Of a stretch of DNA of 64,000 bases, positions 30,301 to 40,761 are shown piece by piece. Location: the NCBI GenBank assembly GCA_025455065.1, contig JALONG010000010.1, positions 62,001 through 126,000 on the forward strand, given 5' to 3'. A program made the position numbers and the translations under genes. Within the stretch, counting starts at the first letter, position 1. Each line of letters opens with the position of its first letter. The DNA comes from Candidatus Kapaibacterium sp. GTDB taxonomy: Bacteria; Bacteroidota; Ignavibacteria; Kapaibacteriales; UBA4661. The notes beneath the pieces are model-generated. The model did not search any database, had not been told where the DNA came from, and saw only the letters and a program-made list of their open reading frames with translations.

Positions 30301-32391
30301 CTACTTGCCACGTTTTTCCTGCGGTGTTTGCGGAACAAATCGCTCAATGGTGAGCAGAATGGAGCGAGCAAGAATACGCTCTTGGGGTGTTTCGGGTGTG
30401 GTGAGTTCGGTTGCGGCTTCGATTTGAAGCGCTTGTGCAGGGAAAAGCGGTGCTTGACGCTTGATTTCATCCGCGATTGTTTTAGCGAAGCGTTCTACTT
30501 GCTGTGCATTTGTTTTTTCGCCGAAGGAGTACGGCGAAATGGACATCGTTGCTCCTTGAGCGGTTGCTCCTGTCAGAAGCGAGACGATTTCTCGCACGGC
30601 TGCCTGCTGTTCAGGGGAAAGCGTCGGCGCGTCGGCGCTTGGAACAAGAAAACGGTAGCGGTCAATGATTTTGTCCTGCACACGCTGTGCGCGTTTTTGC
30701 TCCAAAGGTAGCCTATACACCGTCAAAACAAGATCCCGCCTGCCTTTGCGCCCAAGCGAGTCTGTACCGCTCAGGTGCGCGTGAAGTTCTTCCGGCAGGG
30801 CGCTCCACGCGCTTGGTTCAATCGGAATAGTGCCGGAAAAGGGCAGATTTACGCCTGCGGTACGGAAAATCGTGTCTTTTTCGCCGCTTACCGCCTCGCT
30901 TACTAAAGTGAAATTCCATGAGCGCAAAAGATTTCTGGGGCGAACATCCAGCGCAAGATCTATTTTACGCGGCTTGGCGATGACGTTCACTCCCGCAATG
31001 CGTACAGGTGCGGTAATGCGCGGGTCAGACGAGGAAATCTCCACACACCGCACGGCATCTTCTCCGGCGAACATCATCAAACGGCGCTTTGTGTCAGCAA
31101 TTTCCTGCGGAGTGTTTTTGCTAAGAATCCGCTTCCCATCTATGTTCCAGACCGTTTGTAGATACCCGCGCAGTGCTTCGACACGCTGTCGCGCTAGGGC
31201 GCTGTTGCTGTTTTCCGTCGTGCCGAGCGTCAGTGTGGCATCGGGATAATCTCGGAGACGTTTTCCTAGAATGTTCAGCGTCTCGGTGTAGATTGCAAGC
31301 GGGTCGGGGCGGAGATTTTGCGGGGAAAAAGTGCTTGTTTCATTGTCAAAATATACCTTCATTTCACGTGGTAATGTGCCGACATTCGGCTCAAACACAA
31401 GGCAAGGCGGGAAGGGCAGAACATCGGTCATGGAAAATTCTTCTGCCGTTAAAAACGATGTTTGCGTGGCGATTTTGTATTCTATCGCAGAAACAAATTG
31501 CGAAACAGGGACAAATCGAGCCATGTATAAATCCAATCCACCGCGAGACCCCGTGCGGTTCGACGCAAAAACACCGACATTTCCGGGCAGCATCGCAAAA
31601 TCCGAATCATCGTACTCGCTGTTTAATTCCACAATCGGCACAGGCGCTTGCCACTTGCCTTCCAAGCGCACGGACAGAAAAATTTCAAAACCGCCTTTGC
31701 CGCCAAAACCATTGGAAGCGAAATAAAGTGAATCTTCCGCCGCAAAGTGTGGTGTAATCTCGTCTCCGTCGGAATTGAGAACATCGCCCATATTCACGGG
31801 AACTTGCCACGTACCGCTTTCATCGCGGCTTGCCGTCCAAAGGTCAATTCCGCCCCGCCCTAACGCACGGTTTGATGCAAAAACCACCGTTTTGCCTGAC
31901 GGAGACAGCGCCGGATGAGCATTGAAGCCGTCGGTATTCAGCACATCAATCGCGTCGGGCTTGGGGAAAACCGTACCGTTCTGAGCGACTTGAAAAATGT
32001 TCAAATACGGGCGGCGCTTGGTCATGCGGAAGGTGGAAATAAGAGCGCTGCCGTCTTTTGCGAAAGTGATGTAAGACTGATTATTACGGGCTTGGTTCAG
32101 TGCAGTGTTGTTGCGTTCCGGCGGGGCAAAGCGTGGACGAGTTTCGCCGGAAGTCGCATCACGACGGGCTTCGTAGCGGCTTGTGAAAAATTCTGCATAG
32201 CCGTTTTGTGTGGAGGAAAAATAGACAGCACGGTCTTGGTAGGAATACGACGGCGCAAAATCATCGCCGGAAGAATTCAGAATACTGAGGTTCTGCGGCT
32301 CTTCCCACTTTCGGCGCTCCTGTGCTTGAAGGAAACCACCAAGGGAGACAACGAAGCACAATGCCGATACAATCAAGGGTTTGAGCCGCAT
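30301..32391 (-). CDS. PD40 protein with degenerate OmpA-like domains
   Basis: 696 residues with a signal peptide ending FLQAQ (about 24). Residues 40-330 carry PD40 repeats such as SPSGKTVVFASNRALGRGG and AAEDSLYFASNGFGGKGG. The C-terminal half aligns with the double OmpA module of the genes at 2794, 6703 and 52606 by position and by YLQTVWNIDGKRI, but the characteristic loops have decayed: TLGTTENSN replaces GCND, there is no ENRRVEI, and SISPYSFGE replaces the GHTD type loop. It may have lost peptidoglycan binding. It starts 56 bases after the symporter gene on the same strand, so they may be one operon. Confidence 0.78.
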   Translation of the reverse strand: MRLKPLIVSALCFVVSLGGFLQAQERRKWEEPQNLSILNSSGDDFAPSYSYQDRAVYFSSTQNGYAEFFTSRYEARRDATSGETRPRFAPPERNNTALNQARNNQSYITFAKDGSALISTFRMTKRRPYLNIFQVAQNGTVFPKPDAIDVLNTDGFNAHPALSPSGKTVVFASNRALGRGGIDLWTASRDESGTWQVPVNMGDVLNSDGDEITPHFAAEDSLYFASNGFGGKGGFEIFLSVRLEGKWQAPVPIVELNSEYDDSDFAMLPGNVGVFASNRTGSRGGLDLYMARFVPVSQFVSAIEYKIATQTSFLTAEEFSMTDVLPFPPCLVFEPNVGTLPREMKVYFDNETSTFSPQNLRPDPLAIYTETLNILGKRLRDYPDATLTLGTTENSNSALARQRVEALRGYLQTVWNIDGKRILSKNTPQEIADTKRRLMMFAGEDAVRCVEISSSDPRITAPVRIAGVNVIAKPRKIDLALDVRPRNLLRSWNFTLVSEAVSGEKDTIFRTAGVNLPFSGTIPIEPSAWSALPEELHAHLSGTDSLGRKGRRDLVLTVYRLPLEQKRAQRVQDKIIDRYRFLVPSADAPTLSPEQQAAVREIVSLLTGATAQGATMSISPYSFGEKTNAQQVERFAKTIADEIKRQAPLFPAQALQIEAATELTTPETPQERILARSILLTIERFVPQTPQEKRGK

Positions 32392-32446
32392 ACTCAGAAC
32401 AAAAAAGTCAAAAGAATTACGCCGCGAGAGCCTACGCTACAACAGG

Positions 32447-33694
32447 TTACGCCGTAACAGGTTCTTCGGCGGGAATGTTAAGTTCGCCTTCCCACCGCGC
32501 CATGACTGCCGATGCGAGGCAATTACCAATCAAATTGACGGTAGTCCGCGCCATGTCCATAAAGGCATCCACGCCGAGAATAATGGCGATGCCCTCAAGC
32601 GGCAAGCCAAATTGCACCAGTGTTCCCGATAAGATGACGAGCGACGCACGGGCTACTGCCGCCACGCCTTTACTCGTAATCATCAGCGAAAGCATCATCG
32701 TCATTTGTGTTGCAAAGGAAAGTTCCACGCCTGCTGCCTGTGCGACGAAGATAGACGCAACGGCGAGATACAGAGTCGAACCGTCAAGATTGAACGAATA
32801 ACCCGTAGGTAGCACGAAGGAAACGATACGCTGCGGAACGCCGAATTTTTCCATATTCTGCATTGCAAGCGGTAATGCGGCTTCGCTGGAAGCGGTTGTG
32901 AAGGCAAGCACGGCAGGGTCTTTGATCGCTCGAATAAAGCGCATAAGCGGGATACGGGCAATAAGCGCCACCGGAACAAGTACGCCCAAAACAAAGACCA
33001 CAAGCGCTCCGTAGAGTGTCAGCACAAGTTTTCCGAGATTCCACAATACGCCCAAACCGCTTTGACCGACGACGTAGCCAATCGCAGCGCCGATGCCGAT
33101 GGGCGCGTAGTTCATAATAATTCCCGTGAACTTAAACATCGTTTGCGACAAACCTTCGCAAAAATGGAGAATCGTTTCTTTCGCCGGACCGGGTTTGACT
33201 TGCGTGAGCGCGATAGCAAAAATGACCGCAAAAAAGACTACTTGCAAAACTTCATTGTGCGCCGCAGCCTCGAAAAAACTTTGCGGAATCATATGTTCGA
33301 GTACGCCGGAAAAAGTCACTTGCGAAGATTTCGAGGCAAATTCTTTGGCTTCATTGACCGAACCGGCGAGCGATATTCCCACGCCCGGTTTCATTAAATG
33401 TGCCGCACCCAAACCTACAAACAGCGCAAGAGTTGTCGCTAACTCGAAATACAAAAATGAGCGCCATGCCAAGCGCCCGATGCGGCGCACATCGTCGCCG
33501 TGTCCGGCAATGCCGACAACAAGCGTTCCGAAAATAAGCGGCGCGACGATAGATTTAATCATGCGCAGAAACACGGTCGAGAAAATTTTCAGATTTTGTG
33601 CGGCTTCGGGGAAATTTGCTCCAACAATAATACCCAGCGCAAGCGCAATAAAAATCCACTGAACAAGCGAAATACGACGTAAAAAACTCCACAT
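32447..33694 (-). CDS. Dicarboxylate/amino acid:cation symporter (DAACS family)
   Basis: 415 residues from ATG at 33694. It has about eight transmembrane segments plus two re-entrant hairpins, as in glutamate and C4-dicarboxylate carriers. The HP1 serine motif is TASSEAALPLAM, the TM7 motif reads GYSFNLDGSTLY (NMDGT in GltPh), and the HP2 region has MITSKGVAAVARASLVIL. It takes up glutamate, aspartate or dicarboxylates with sodium or protons; the exact substrate is not decided by what I can see. Upstream partner of the PD40 gene at 30301. Confidence 0.9.
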   Translation of the reverse strand: MWSFLRRISLVQWIFIALALGIIVGANFPEAAQNLKIFSTVFLRMIKSIVAPLIFGTLVVGIAGHGDDVRRIGRLAWRSFLYFELATTLALFVGLGAAHLMKPGVGISLAGSVNEAKEFASKSSQVTFSGVLEHMIPQSFFEAAAHNEVLQVVFFAVIFAIALTQVKPGPAKETILHFCEGLSQTMFKFTGIIMNYAPIGIGAAIGYVVGQSGLGVLWNLGKLVLTLYGALVVFVLGVLVPVALIARIPLMRFIRAIKDPAVLAFTTASSEAALPLAMQNMEKFGVPQRIVSFVLPTGYSFNLDGSTLYLAVASIFVAQAAGVELSFATQMTMMLSLMITSKGVAAVARASLVILSGTLVQFGLPLEGIAIILGVDAFMDMARTTVNLIGNCLASAVMARWEGELNIPAEEPVTA

Positions 33695-33839
33695 AACCAA
33701 ATCCTGAACAAAACAATGGGAAAACAGAGTTGATGCGCTGCCGAAGGCGATATGATGCGATATTGACAGCAGTCGAGGGCGAAAGATACGGCATTTTGCG
33801 CTTTTTTTGCAAATTATTCTTTGCCCTCGTGAAAAATCG

Positions 33840-33869
33840 TTTGTAAAGCAGGTATTTTCCTTATTTTGG
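33840..33869 (+). promoter_or_regulatory. Possible promoter of the VWA protein
   Basis: TTTG at 33840-33843, 18 bases, TATTTTGG at 33862 (one mismatch); about 60 bases before the ATG at 33930. Confidence 0.35.
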
Positions 33870-33929
33870 CGGCTTCAAGAGTGCTGTTGTTTGCAGCGCT
33901 TGGTTTGATGTATGTAACTGTTCGATTCT

Positions 33930-36900
33930 ATGCGCATTTCCTCTTTTCGTTCCCTTGGTGCGATGCTTCTGTTTCTCACCCTGAACATTCTGGTGAACAT
34001 TCTGTGCAGCAGCCTCGCCGCTGCACAGTCGCTTGGTTTGTTCAATATCGTTGATTCTGCATTTCCGCGTATGCGTGCCAATGTTGTCGCCTACACCGCA
34101 CAAGGTCAGCAAATCCTCTCACCACAAAGTTTTCGCCTTTTGGATGACAATCGGCAGCGTGCAATCGTGAGTTACACCTGCCCTGTACAGCAGGCGCAGC
34201 CTGTGTCGGCAGTCTTGGCGATTGATGTTTCATTGTCTATGACTTCGCTGCTGTTTCCTTCTCGTGATTCGCGTCTTGATGCCGTGCAGCAGGCAGCGAA
34301 TATCTTTGTGAGCGGACTTGCTTCGGACGGCTCGGAAGCGGCTGTTACCGCATTTGCCGATGACAGCTACATCGCGCAGGATTTTACGAGGAATAAAGAC
34401 CTTTTGAGAACGGCAATCAACGATTTGCGCCTTTTTTTCGGAACAAATTACGAAGCAGGTTTTTTAGGACAGCCCGGAGGCGCATTGCGTCTCTTCTCAC
34501 GGGCAAAACACGCAAATCGTGCGCTGATTTTCCTCACTGACGGCGAATCATCCGTCAGTACGCAGGAGGTGATTCGAGAAGCGCGGCGTTTGGGTGTTGT
34601 GGTCTATTGCATCAGTATTGGTCTGCCTGTGCCTTCCAGTCTTGATTCTATCGCTCGTGCAAGCGGTGGGCGTTCATTTTCCAATATCGCTTCTTTGGAT
34701 GCTGCGGTGAGGTTGTATCAAGAATTGTCCATGCTTATTCGGCAAAATTCTCCCTGCGTAATTGAGTGGATAAGCGATGCCGCCTGTCGCCGTGAAGAAC
34801 GTGTGCTTATGCTGTCCTCAAGCGCTTTGCCGCCGAATATTACAGCAACGGCACGGTATATGCCGCCGCAGGCGATTAGCGAGCAGATTCGTGTCAATCC
34901 CACAACGCTCCCCTTTGGTGCGGTGCAGACAGGAAGCATAACGCAGCGCACAATGAGTATTAGTCTTGCTTCCGGAGCGCAAAACCGAACCGTGCTACGA
35001 TGGATTTCGCCGGATTCTACCACGCTTCGTGTTCTCACGCCTACGCCCTTGGTACTGCAAGCAGGCGCAACGCCTCTGACAGTTGATATTTCCTATCGTT
35101 CACCCGGAAGCGGCTACCGATTTTTTACCATATTGGCGGAGTTGGATAATGGCTGTACACTACCACTGTACATCACGACGGGAGCATTTGGCGAACGCCC
35201 GATTATCCCAACGCTGGAACTTGTTCGCCCCAATGGTGGGGAAGTTTTTTTAGTGGGAACGCGCGCATCTATCGCATGGAAAGGCGTTCCGCCGAGTGAA
35301 AGTGTGATTTTGGATATGAGTATTGATTCCGGTGCAACGTGGCGCAATGTGGATTCCAACGCTGTGTCCCTCAACCTAGCATGGACAGTGCCCAATACCC
35401 CCAGCGACCGTTGCCTGATGCGGGTTCGGCAGAAAAACCCCAACACTGCGCCCTTGTCGAATGACAGCTCGATTGCGCGTCTCGCCGTTACGGGTGGAGG
35501 GCTGTTTGCCGCGCAGTTTGGGGGGCGGAGCGGCGGGCAAATCATCAGCGCGGGCGCTTTCACCGTAGCGTTGTGGGATAGTTCCGCTCAGGCGCTTCAG
35601 CAATTTTCAACAGGCAACACCGAAGTTATTGATGCCGATATGCACGAAAGTGGCGCATTTGCCTACATTTTGCGCAATTTTCGCACGGCAAATGTGGTCT
35701 ATTCTCGTCCCACTTCTCCAGCGCAACTTTCTCCCACGCAACGGGCGACGTTTTCCTTTCGTGATTTTGGCACGTCTGAACCGCGCAGCATCCGTATTAA
35801 CCCTGCAAACCCGCGTGAACTTGTAATCACTAATGCTGACCCACTTGGTCAGGTGGTCAATGTCACACGCATTGTAACAGACCAGACGACGGGCGGTGAT
35901 GCGTCACAAGCCGTCTTGCTGCCACAAAGTCAAGGTTCGGTGCAAAACGCAGCCTTCAGTTCTGACGGAAGAGAGATTCTTGCTGCCTTCGATGGTTCGG
36001 CTTTGGCAGGAGGCGGCATACGCCTTTGGCGCAACCAAGAACCGTTTCAAGCACCGTTGCAGTGGCAAACTCCAAGGGGATTTCGTGCGTGGAATGTCAA
36101 TGCGACGCGCTTACCGGACGGTTCGTTGCGCGTGGCAGTGGTTGTGCAAACAAGCACGGGTGCAGGAGAAGTGCGGTTTTTACGCATTGAACGTAATGCA
36201 CAAGGTGTGGAGCAACTCCGCGAAGATGATGCAGTGAAGCGGATTCAAAGTGCAACACAGGCGCAAATGGTCATGTCCTCCTTTGACCGCACGGGAACGT
36301 ATTTGGTTGTTGCATTGGCAAACGGCACGGCGGAAGTGTATGAAATCAGCACTGGTGCGGTTGTGATGATTCTGCGCCATTCTGCGGGGCGGCGTGTCAA
36401 TATGGCATATTTTAACCCTTCTGCAAGCCGCATTGTGACTGCGGGGGATGATGGACGAATGGTTGTATGGATTTTGAATGAAACACAACCAATACAAACA
36501 GACCCTTCGGATTCGCTTTGGCGCATCGTCCGCCCACGCCCCGAAGCGGTCAATATCACCATAGGAACAGTCGTCGTGGGAGCGCTCAAAGACACGCTGG
36601 CACTTGCGCTCACGAACACGTCGGCGTTTCCCGTTGGCATCCGCCGCTTGTGGTTTGCCTCGAACAATAACACAACGGCAAGCGTGATTACAAGCACTCG
36701 CGGAACGTTTTCGCTCATTGCCGGAAATGTGCCTTTTACTCTTCCGGCGGCGCAAATGCTTCAGGGAAGGTTTGTTCCGGGGCAGCATTTTCTCGAACTG
36801 CGCTTTCGCCCGAACCGCACGGGTGAACATCTTGACAGCATTGTTTATGAAACAATTTCCGGCGATACCGTCAAAGCGCGAATCACAGGAGTTGGCACGA

Positions 36901-39311
36901 GTACAGGATTAGAAGTCGCCACGCGCTTGATTGATTGGCAAACGCGCGTTGTCGGTACGCCTAACGATACGACGCAAGCCGTCTTGGTAAATCGTGGAAC
37001 GCAGCCACTCACAATCCCTCTTCCAAGCCTTGTTCCAAGCGCTGTGCAAGGAACAAACGCAGTTTTTACGGTATTGGGGTTTGCGTTAGGAAATCGCCCG
37101 TTTACAATTTCAACTGCGCCTGTGGTCTTGGCTGTGGGCGATTCTCTGCGTGTGGTGGTGCGCTTTACGCCGCCGCGCACGGAGCGGTTTCAGTCGGCAC
37201 TACTTTTTCGTTTGGAGGCGTTTAATTTTTCCACCACAGCCCAACTTTTCGGCGTTGGTGCGGTGCGCGGTGCGATGCTTTTCCCCGAAAACATCAGCGT
37301 TCCTGTGGCTGTGCAAGAGCGCGGACAATGTTCGCCGCAAATAACGGTGCGGCTGCTCAATACGGGAACAGAAACGCTGACAATTCAGGGCGTGGATGTT
37401 CTGGAGTCAAGCAATGGTACGCCTACGGGGATATTTCGAGAACTCAGTCGAACAAGCGCGATTGCGCCCGGCAGCATCGGGGCAATCACGCTGCTTTTTG
37501 CGCCGCAAACAGCCGGTTTGACAAGCGCAACGCTGCGTATTCGCTCTAATTCCGTTCAAGGAGACGTGAACGTGGTTTTGCAAGGGCGCTCCGAGCGCCC
37601 CGAACTTGTCGTTTCGATGCCGAACATCATTTTTCCGCCGCTTGAACAGGGCATTTCAACAACACTCTCCGTGCGTGTTCGTAATCAAGGAAATACCGAT
37701 GTTGCGTGGATTAACGCACCCGTGCGGTTTCCTGACCGAAGCGGCGTTGAACGCTTTCAACTCACTTCCACGCCACAATCTGCGCGGCTTGCTGCGGAGG
37801 GGGCGGCGGATTTGACACTGCGATTTTTGGGTGGCACTGAAGGAGCAACATACAACGACAGCCTTGTGATTACCGACACTTCGCGGTGTTTTTCGCAAAC
37901 CTTGCGCTGGTCTGCAAGCGTCAATTCACTCTTTCGCCTGCGTTTCAGTGACGTGCAGCCGCTTCAAACCTGCGAACAATCGGCAGTGCGGGAATTTACG
38001 GTGCAAAATATCGGCACCATGCGGAGCGTGGTTGAGTATGCGATTGTACCACCAAACCCGCTTATACGCTTGCTTGGAACACAAGATACGCTGAACGTCG
38101 GGGAAACGCTCACAATCCGTGTGCAAGTAGATTCGCTGCCGCGTGGCGGGCTTGCGCCTTTTTCGGTGGAAATACGTGAGCGCCGTTCCACTACGCAAAA
38201 TAGCGGGCAGCAAGGCGCTTCGCAGGGCGTTTCGGCAACTGCACGAACGGTGTTTTCGGTGGCGATTCAAATTTTCAAGCAAGATGTCGGGTTGGACATT
38301 GTGCCGCGTTTGCTTACAATGGGCGATGTGGAAGAAAACACCGCAACGCAAGCAACAATCACGCTGCGCAACAGAAGCAGTCAAGCGCTCATGCTGCCGC
38401 GCCGCGCATTAAGCAGCCCAAATTTCAGTCTGGAAGCGCCTTCGGTGATGATTCCGCCTTACGACAGTCTTCGAGCGCGAGTGATTTTTAGCGGCGCTGC
38501 GGCAAATGCAGTGACAAATACGGCGTGGAATGATGCGTTTGTGTTTGTGCCGATGCCCATTGACGGTGTTGGCTGCGCTGTTCAGCCGGACACGCTGCGA
38601 GTAAATGTCAGGGTTTTGCCGCCCCGCAGCGCCACACTTGTTTTTTCGGACATCAGTGCTTCGCCGGGCGATACGGTTGCCATGCGGGTTTTTCTGCAAA
38701 ATCGTGTGCGGATTCCTGTGGGAACGGTGTTACGAGACACGTTGCGGTATAATGTAACGCTGTTGCAGCCGCTCCCACCCTTGCCGATGAACCCGCCTGT
38801 GCTTGGAGAGCGCATTGTTCCTGTGCGTTTGAGGGTTTCGTCGGACAATTCAGCCGTGCCGATTGATACGCTGCGTTTTCGCGCTGCACTGGGGAACGAC
38901 ACCTTGACAACGCTGCGTTTAAGCGGTACTCCACAAAACCGTGCCGCAGGAATGAGCATCACGGCAACGGGCGCGACATTTCGCCTGACGGGAGTAGCAC
39001 GGGCGGGCGGTTTGCGCCTCATTGTCGTAACACTTGGCACGATTACCAATCTGCGTGTGCGCCCGAACCCCGCTTCGGGCGAGGCTGTGTTGGAGTTCAC
39101 CTCTGCAATCGCCGATTCATACACGCTTACGCTGCTTACGCCGCTTGGAAATCGCATAGATGCAAGCATTTTTGCAGAGCAGCGCTTTGATGCCGGCACA
39201 GGCGTACATTCCAGAACGCTGGATGTGAGCCGTTTACCTGTCGGCACGTATTTTCTGCATTTGCGAAACAGCAGGGAACTCGCGTCGTATCGGCTCTTGG
39301 TAGTGCGGTAA
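33930..39311 (+). CDS. Giant VWA / WD40-like / choice-of-anchor D protein with T9SS sorting domain
   Basis: 1793 residues. A signal peptide ends near LAAAQ (about 33). Residues 90-270 are a von Willebrand A domain with intact metal site: DVSLS, a threonine in FGTNYEAGF, and TDGES. Residues about 500-870 hold an LVRPNGGEVF-type domain and a WD40-like segment (ILRHSAGRRVNMAYFNPSASRIVTAGDDGRMVVW). Residues 870-1650 carry repeated immunoglobulin-like 'choice-of-anchor D' units (LEVATRLIDWQTRVVGT, LTLRFLG). The last about 80 residues are a T9SS type A signal: RVRPNPASGEAVLEFTS through LPVGTYFLHLRNSRELASYRL. A large surface protein or adhesin; ligand unknown. Confidence 0.85.
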   Translation: MRISSFRSLGAMLLFLTLNILVNILCSSLAAAQSLGLFNIVDSAFPRMRANVVAYTAQGQQILSPQSFRLLDDNRQRAIVSYTCPVQQAQPVSAVLAIDVSLSMTSLLFPSRDSRLDAVQQAANIFVSGLASDGSEAAVTAFADDSYIAQDFTRNKDLLRTAINDLRLFFGTNYEAGFLGQPGGALRLFSRAKHANRALIFLTDGESSVSTQEVIREARRLGVVVYCISIGLPVPSSLDSIARASGGRSFSNIASLDAAVRLYQELSMLIRQNSPCVIEWISDAACRREERVLMLSSSALPPNITATARYMPPQAISEQIRVNPTTLPFGAVQTGSITQRTMSISLASGAQNRTVLRWISPDSTTLRVLTPTPLVLQAGATPLTVDISYRSPGSGYRFFTILAELDNGCTLPLYITTGAFGERPIIPTLELVRPNGGEVFLVGTRASIAWKGVPPSESVILDMSIDSGATWRNVDSNAVSLNLAWTVPNTPSDRCLMRVRQKNPNTAPLSNDSSIARLAVTGGGLFAAQFGGRSGGQIISAGAFTVALWDSSAQALQQFSTGNTEVIDADMHESGAFAYILRNFRTANVVYSRPTSPAQLSPTQRATFSFRDFGTSEPRSIRINPANPRELVITNADPLGQVVNVTRIVTDQTTGGDASQAVLLPQSQGSVQNAAFSSDGREILAAFDGSALAGGGIRLWRNQEPFQAPLQWQTPRGFRAWNVNATRLPDGSLRVAVVVQTSTGAGEVRFLRIERNAQGVEQLREDDAVKRIQSATQAQMVMSSFDRTGTYLVVALANGTAEVYEISTGAVVMILRHSAGRRVNMAYFNPSASRIVTAGDDGRMVVWILNETQPIQTDPSDSLWRIVRPRPEAVNITIGTVVVGALKDTLALALTNTSAFPVGIRRLWFASNNNTTASVITSTRGTFSLIAGNVPFTLPAAQMLQGRFVPGQHFLELRFRPNRTGEHLDSIVYETISGDTVKARITGVGTSTGLEVATRLIDWQTRVVGTPNDTTQAVLVNRGTQPLTIPLPSLVPSAVQGTNAVFTVLGFALGNRPFTISTAPVVLAVGDSLRVVVRFTPPRTERFQSALLFRLEAFNFSTTAQLFGVGAVRGAMLFPENISVPVAVQERGQCSPQITVRLLNTGTETLTIQGVDVLESSNGTPTGIFRELSRTSAIAPGSIGAITLLFAPQTAGLTSATLRIRSNSVQGDVNVVLQGRSERPELVVSMPNIIFPPLEQGISTTLSVRVRNQGNTDVAWINAPVRFPDRSGVERFQLTSTPQSARLAAEGAADLTLRFLGGTEGATYNDSLVITDTSRCFSQTLRWSASVNSLFRLRFSDVQPLQTCEQSAVREFTVQNIGTMRSVVEYAIVPPNPLIRLLGTQDTLNVGETLTIRVQVDSLPRGGLAPFSVEIRERRSTTQNSGQQGASQGVSATARTVFSVAIQIFKQDVGLDIVPRLLTMGDVEENTATQATITLRNRSSQALMLPRRALSSPNFSLEAPSVMIPPYDSLRARVIFSGAAANAVTNTAWNDAFVFVPMPIDGVGCAVQPDTLRVNVRVLPPRSATLVFSDISASPGDTVAMRVFLQNRVRIPVGTVLRDTLRYNVTLLQPLPPLPMNPPVLGERIVPVRLRVSSDNSAVPIDTLRFRAALGNDTLTTLRLSGTPQNRAAGMSITATGATFRLTGVARAGGLRLIVVTLGTITNLRVRPNPASGEAVLEFTSAIADSYTLTLLTPLGNRIDASIFAEQRFDAGTGVHSRTLDVSRLPVGTYFLHLRNSRELASYRLLVVR

Positions 39312-39486
39312 GGGGGAAGAGGCTATCGGTTTTTAGCGCGAAAGTGTGAAGATTTTTGTATATTACTGCCCTGCGTAACAAGGGTTGTAGCACTTGCATC
39401 TGCCCGTGTTTACGTGCTTGGAGTGATGGTGTATTCCAATGGTCATTGCTTCGGTTTTCTTCTTTTTACTGTTTTTTTTACAGTGC

Positions 39487-40698
39487 ATGAACGCAGTCGG
39501 CGAGACATTTCGTTCCGCGCGGCAACAGCGCAACCTCAGTATTGACGAGGTTTCCAAGTTCACAAAGATTGGTGTACGGGTGATTGAATCTATCGAACAC
39601 GGTAATTTTCAAGCCCTGCCGCCAACCTATATGCGCTCATTTGTCCGCACGTACTCGCAATTTTTGAACATCCCCGAACCTGAACTGAATTTAGGCGACG
39701 CGCCCGATGCAAAGCGCTTTCAGCCTCAGCAGACCGAACAAGTTTCCCCTTTGGCTATGCCGGAAAATGTGTTTACTCCGGCATATTTCTCCGACCAAAA
39801 ACGGCGTAACAAGCGCATACTTGCTGCACTCTACAGCGTCGTTGGTGTACTGTTGGCAGCCGTTGGTTTTTTAGTCTGGACAGCGCCGCCTGTGGCTCCT
39901 AAGCCTGATGATACCATGCTTACACGCCCTTTGCGTATTATCGCCGAAGCTGTCAAACCGCCTTCAATGCGTGATACAACGGCAGTTGCGTTTGCGCAAA
40001 GTTCGGATAGCATGATTTTGGAAGCGCGGGCGTTGGAAAATGCGTGGCTCAGTATCGTCATGGACAGAAAACGCACCGACCAATTTACCATGGAAGCCGG
40101 TAAAACATACCGTTGGTCAGCAGCGAAGAGTTTTTCGTTTTCGCTTGGTAATGCCGGAGGTGTAGTTTTTTCGCTGAATGGGCGAGAATTGGAGCGCTTC
40201 GGCGAAACGGGTGTTGTTGTGAGGGATGTCCGCATCCAACGTGATGCCGTGCGCGGTACGACGATTAACTCTTCCAGCAATCCTGCCTTGGCGCGTATTT
40301 TGGAAGCTGCTCCGCAACAAAATACTGCACAACAAAATACCGCACAGCAAAATCCGTCTGTCCAGCCCGGAAATCAGCAACCACCAGCTTCACAGGGAAC
40401 ATCTTCGCAAGGAGCAACGCCGACAACCACGCCAAACAGCACACAAACACTCGCTGCTACGAAATCAAACGAAACAACCACTTCGCCTGCAAAAACGGCA
40501 CTTGTAGCGGCTTCTTCCGCGCCGACTTCTTCTAATGGAGCAAAACTTGATTCCGCAAAACCGCGTCCGCGCTTTGTTTCACGTCCGAAGCCGCAACCCA
40601 AAATCTTGATTGACCCCGTAACACCACCGCTTCCGGCACCAAAAATCCCTACAACGGTGATGAAACCTCTCGACAACAAGAGCGGTAAGAATAATTAG
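39487..40698 (+). CDS. RodZ-like membrane protein with Cro/CI helix-turn-helix
   Basis: 403 residues from ATG at 39487; the longer frame starts with a hydrophobic stretch that does not fit the family. Residues 1-65 are the HTH (ETFRSARQQRNLSIDEVSKFT, YMRSFVRTYSQFL). One transmembrane segment lies at about 111-131. Residues 160-270 form a DUF4115-like periplasmic domain (AWLSIVMDRKRTDQFTMEAG). The C-terminal 130 residues are low complexity, with QQNTA repeats and proline-rich KPRPRFVSRPKPQPK. RodZ links MreB to the membrane and shapes the cell. No mre gene is near. Confidence 0.8.
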   Translation: MNAVGETFRSARQQRNLSIDEVSKFTKIGVRVIESIEHGNFQALPPTYMRSFVRTYSQFLNIPEPELNLGDAPDAKRFQPQQTEQVSPLAMPENVFTPAYFSDQKRRNKRILAALYSVVGVLLAAVGFLVWTAPPVAPKPDDTMLTRPLRIIAEAVKPPSMRDTTAVAFAQSSDSMILEARALENAWLSIVMDRKRTDQFTMEAGKTYRWSAAKSFSFSLGNAGGVVFSLNGRELERFGETGVVVRDVRIQRDAVRGTTINSSSNPALARILEAAPQQNTAQQNTAQQNPSVQPGNQQPPASQGTSSQGATPTTTPNSTQTLAATKSNETTTSPAKTALVAASSAPTSSNGAKLDSAKPRPRFVSRPKPQPKILIDPVTPPLPAPKIPTTVMKPLDNKSGKNN

Positions 40699-40761
40699 CA
40701 CGGCGTTTTGCTCTCTTTACCTCGCAATTTCTTTTTTCTAACCCCGCTTCACATCTGCATT

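Noticed and set aside
37656-38699. Cys/Arg-rich minus-strand frames opposite the VWA protein
   Set aside because: They lie wholly inside the plus-strand gene with its continuous domain series and have no independent support.
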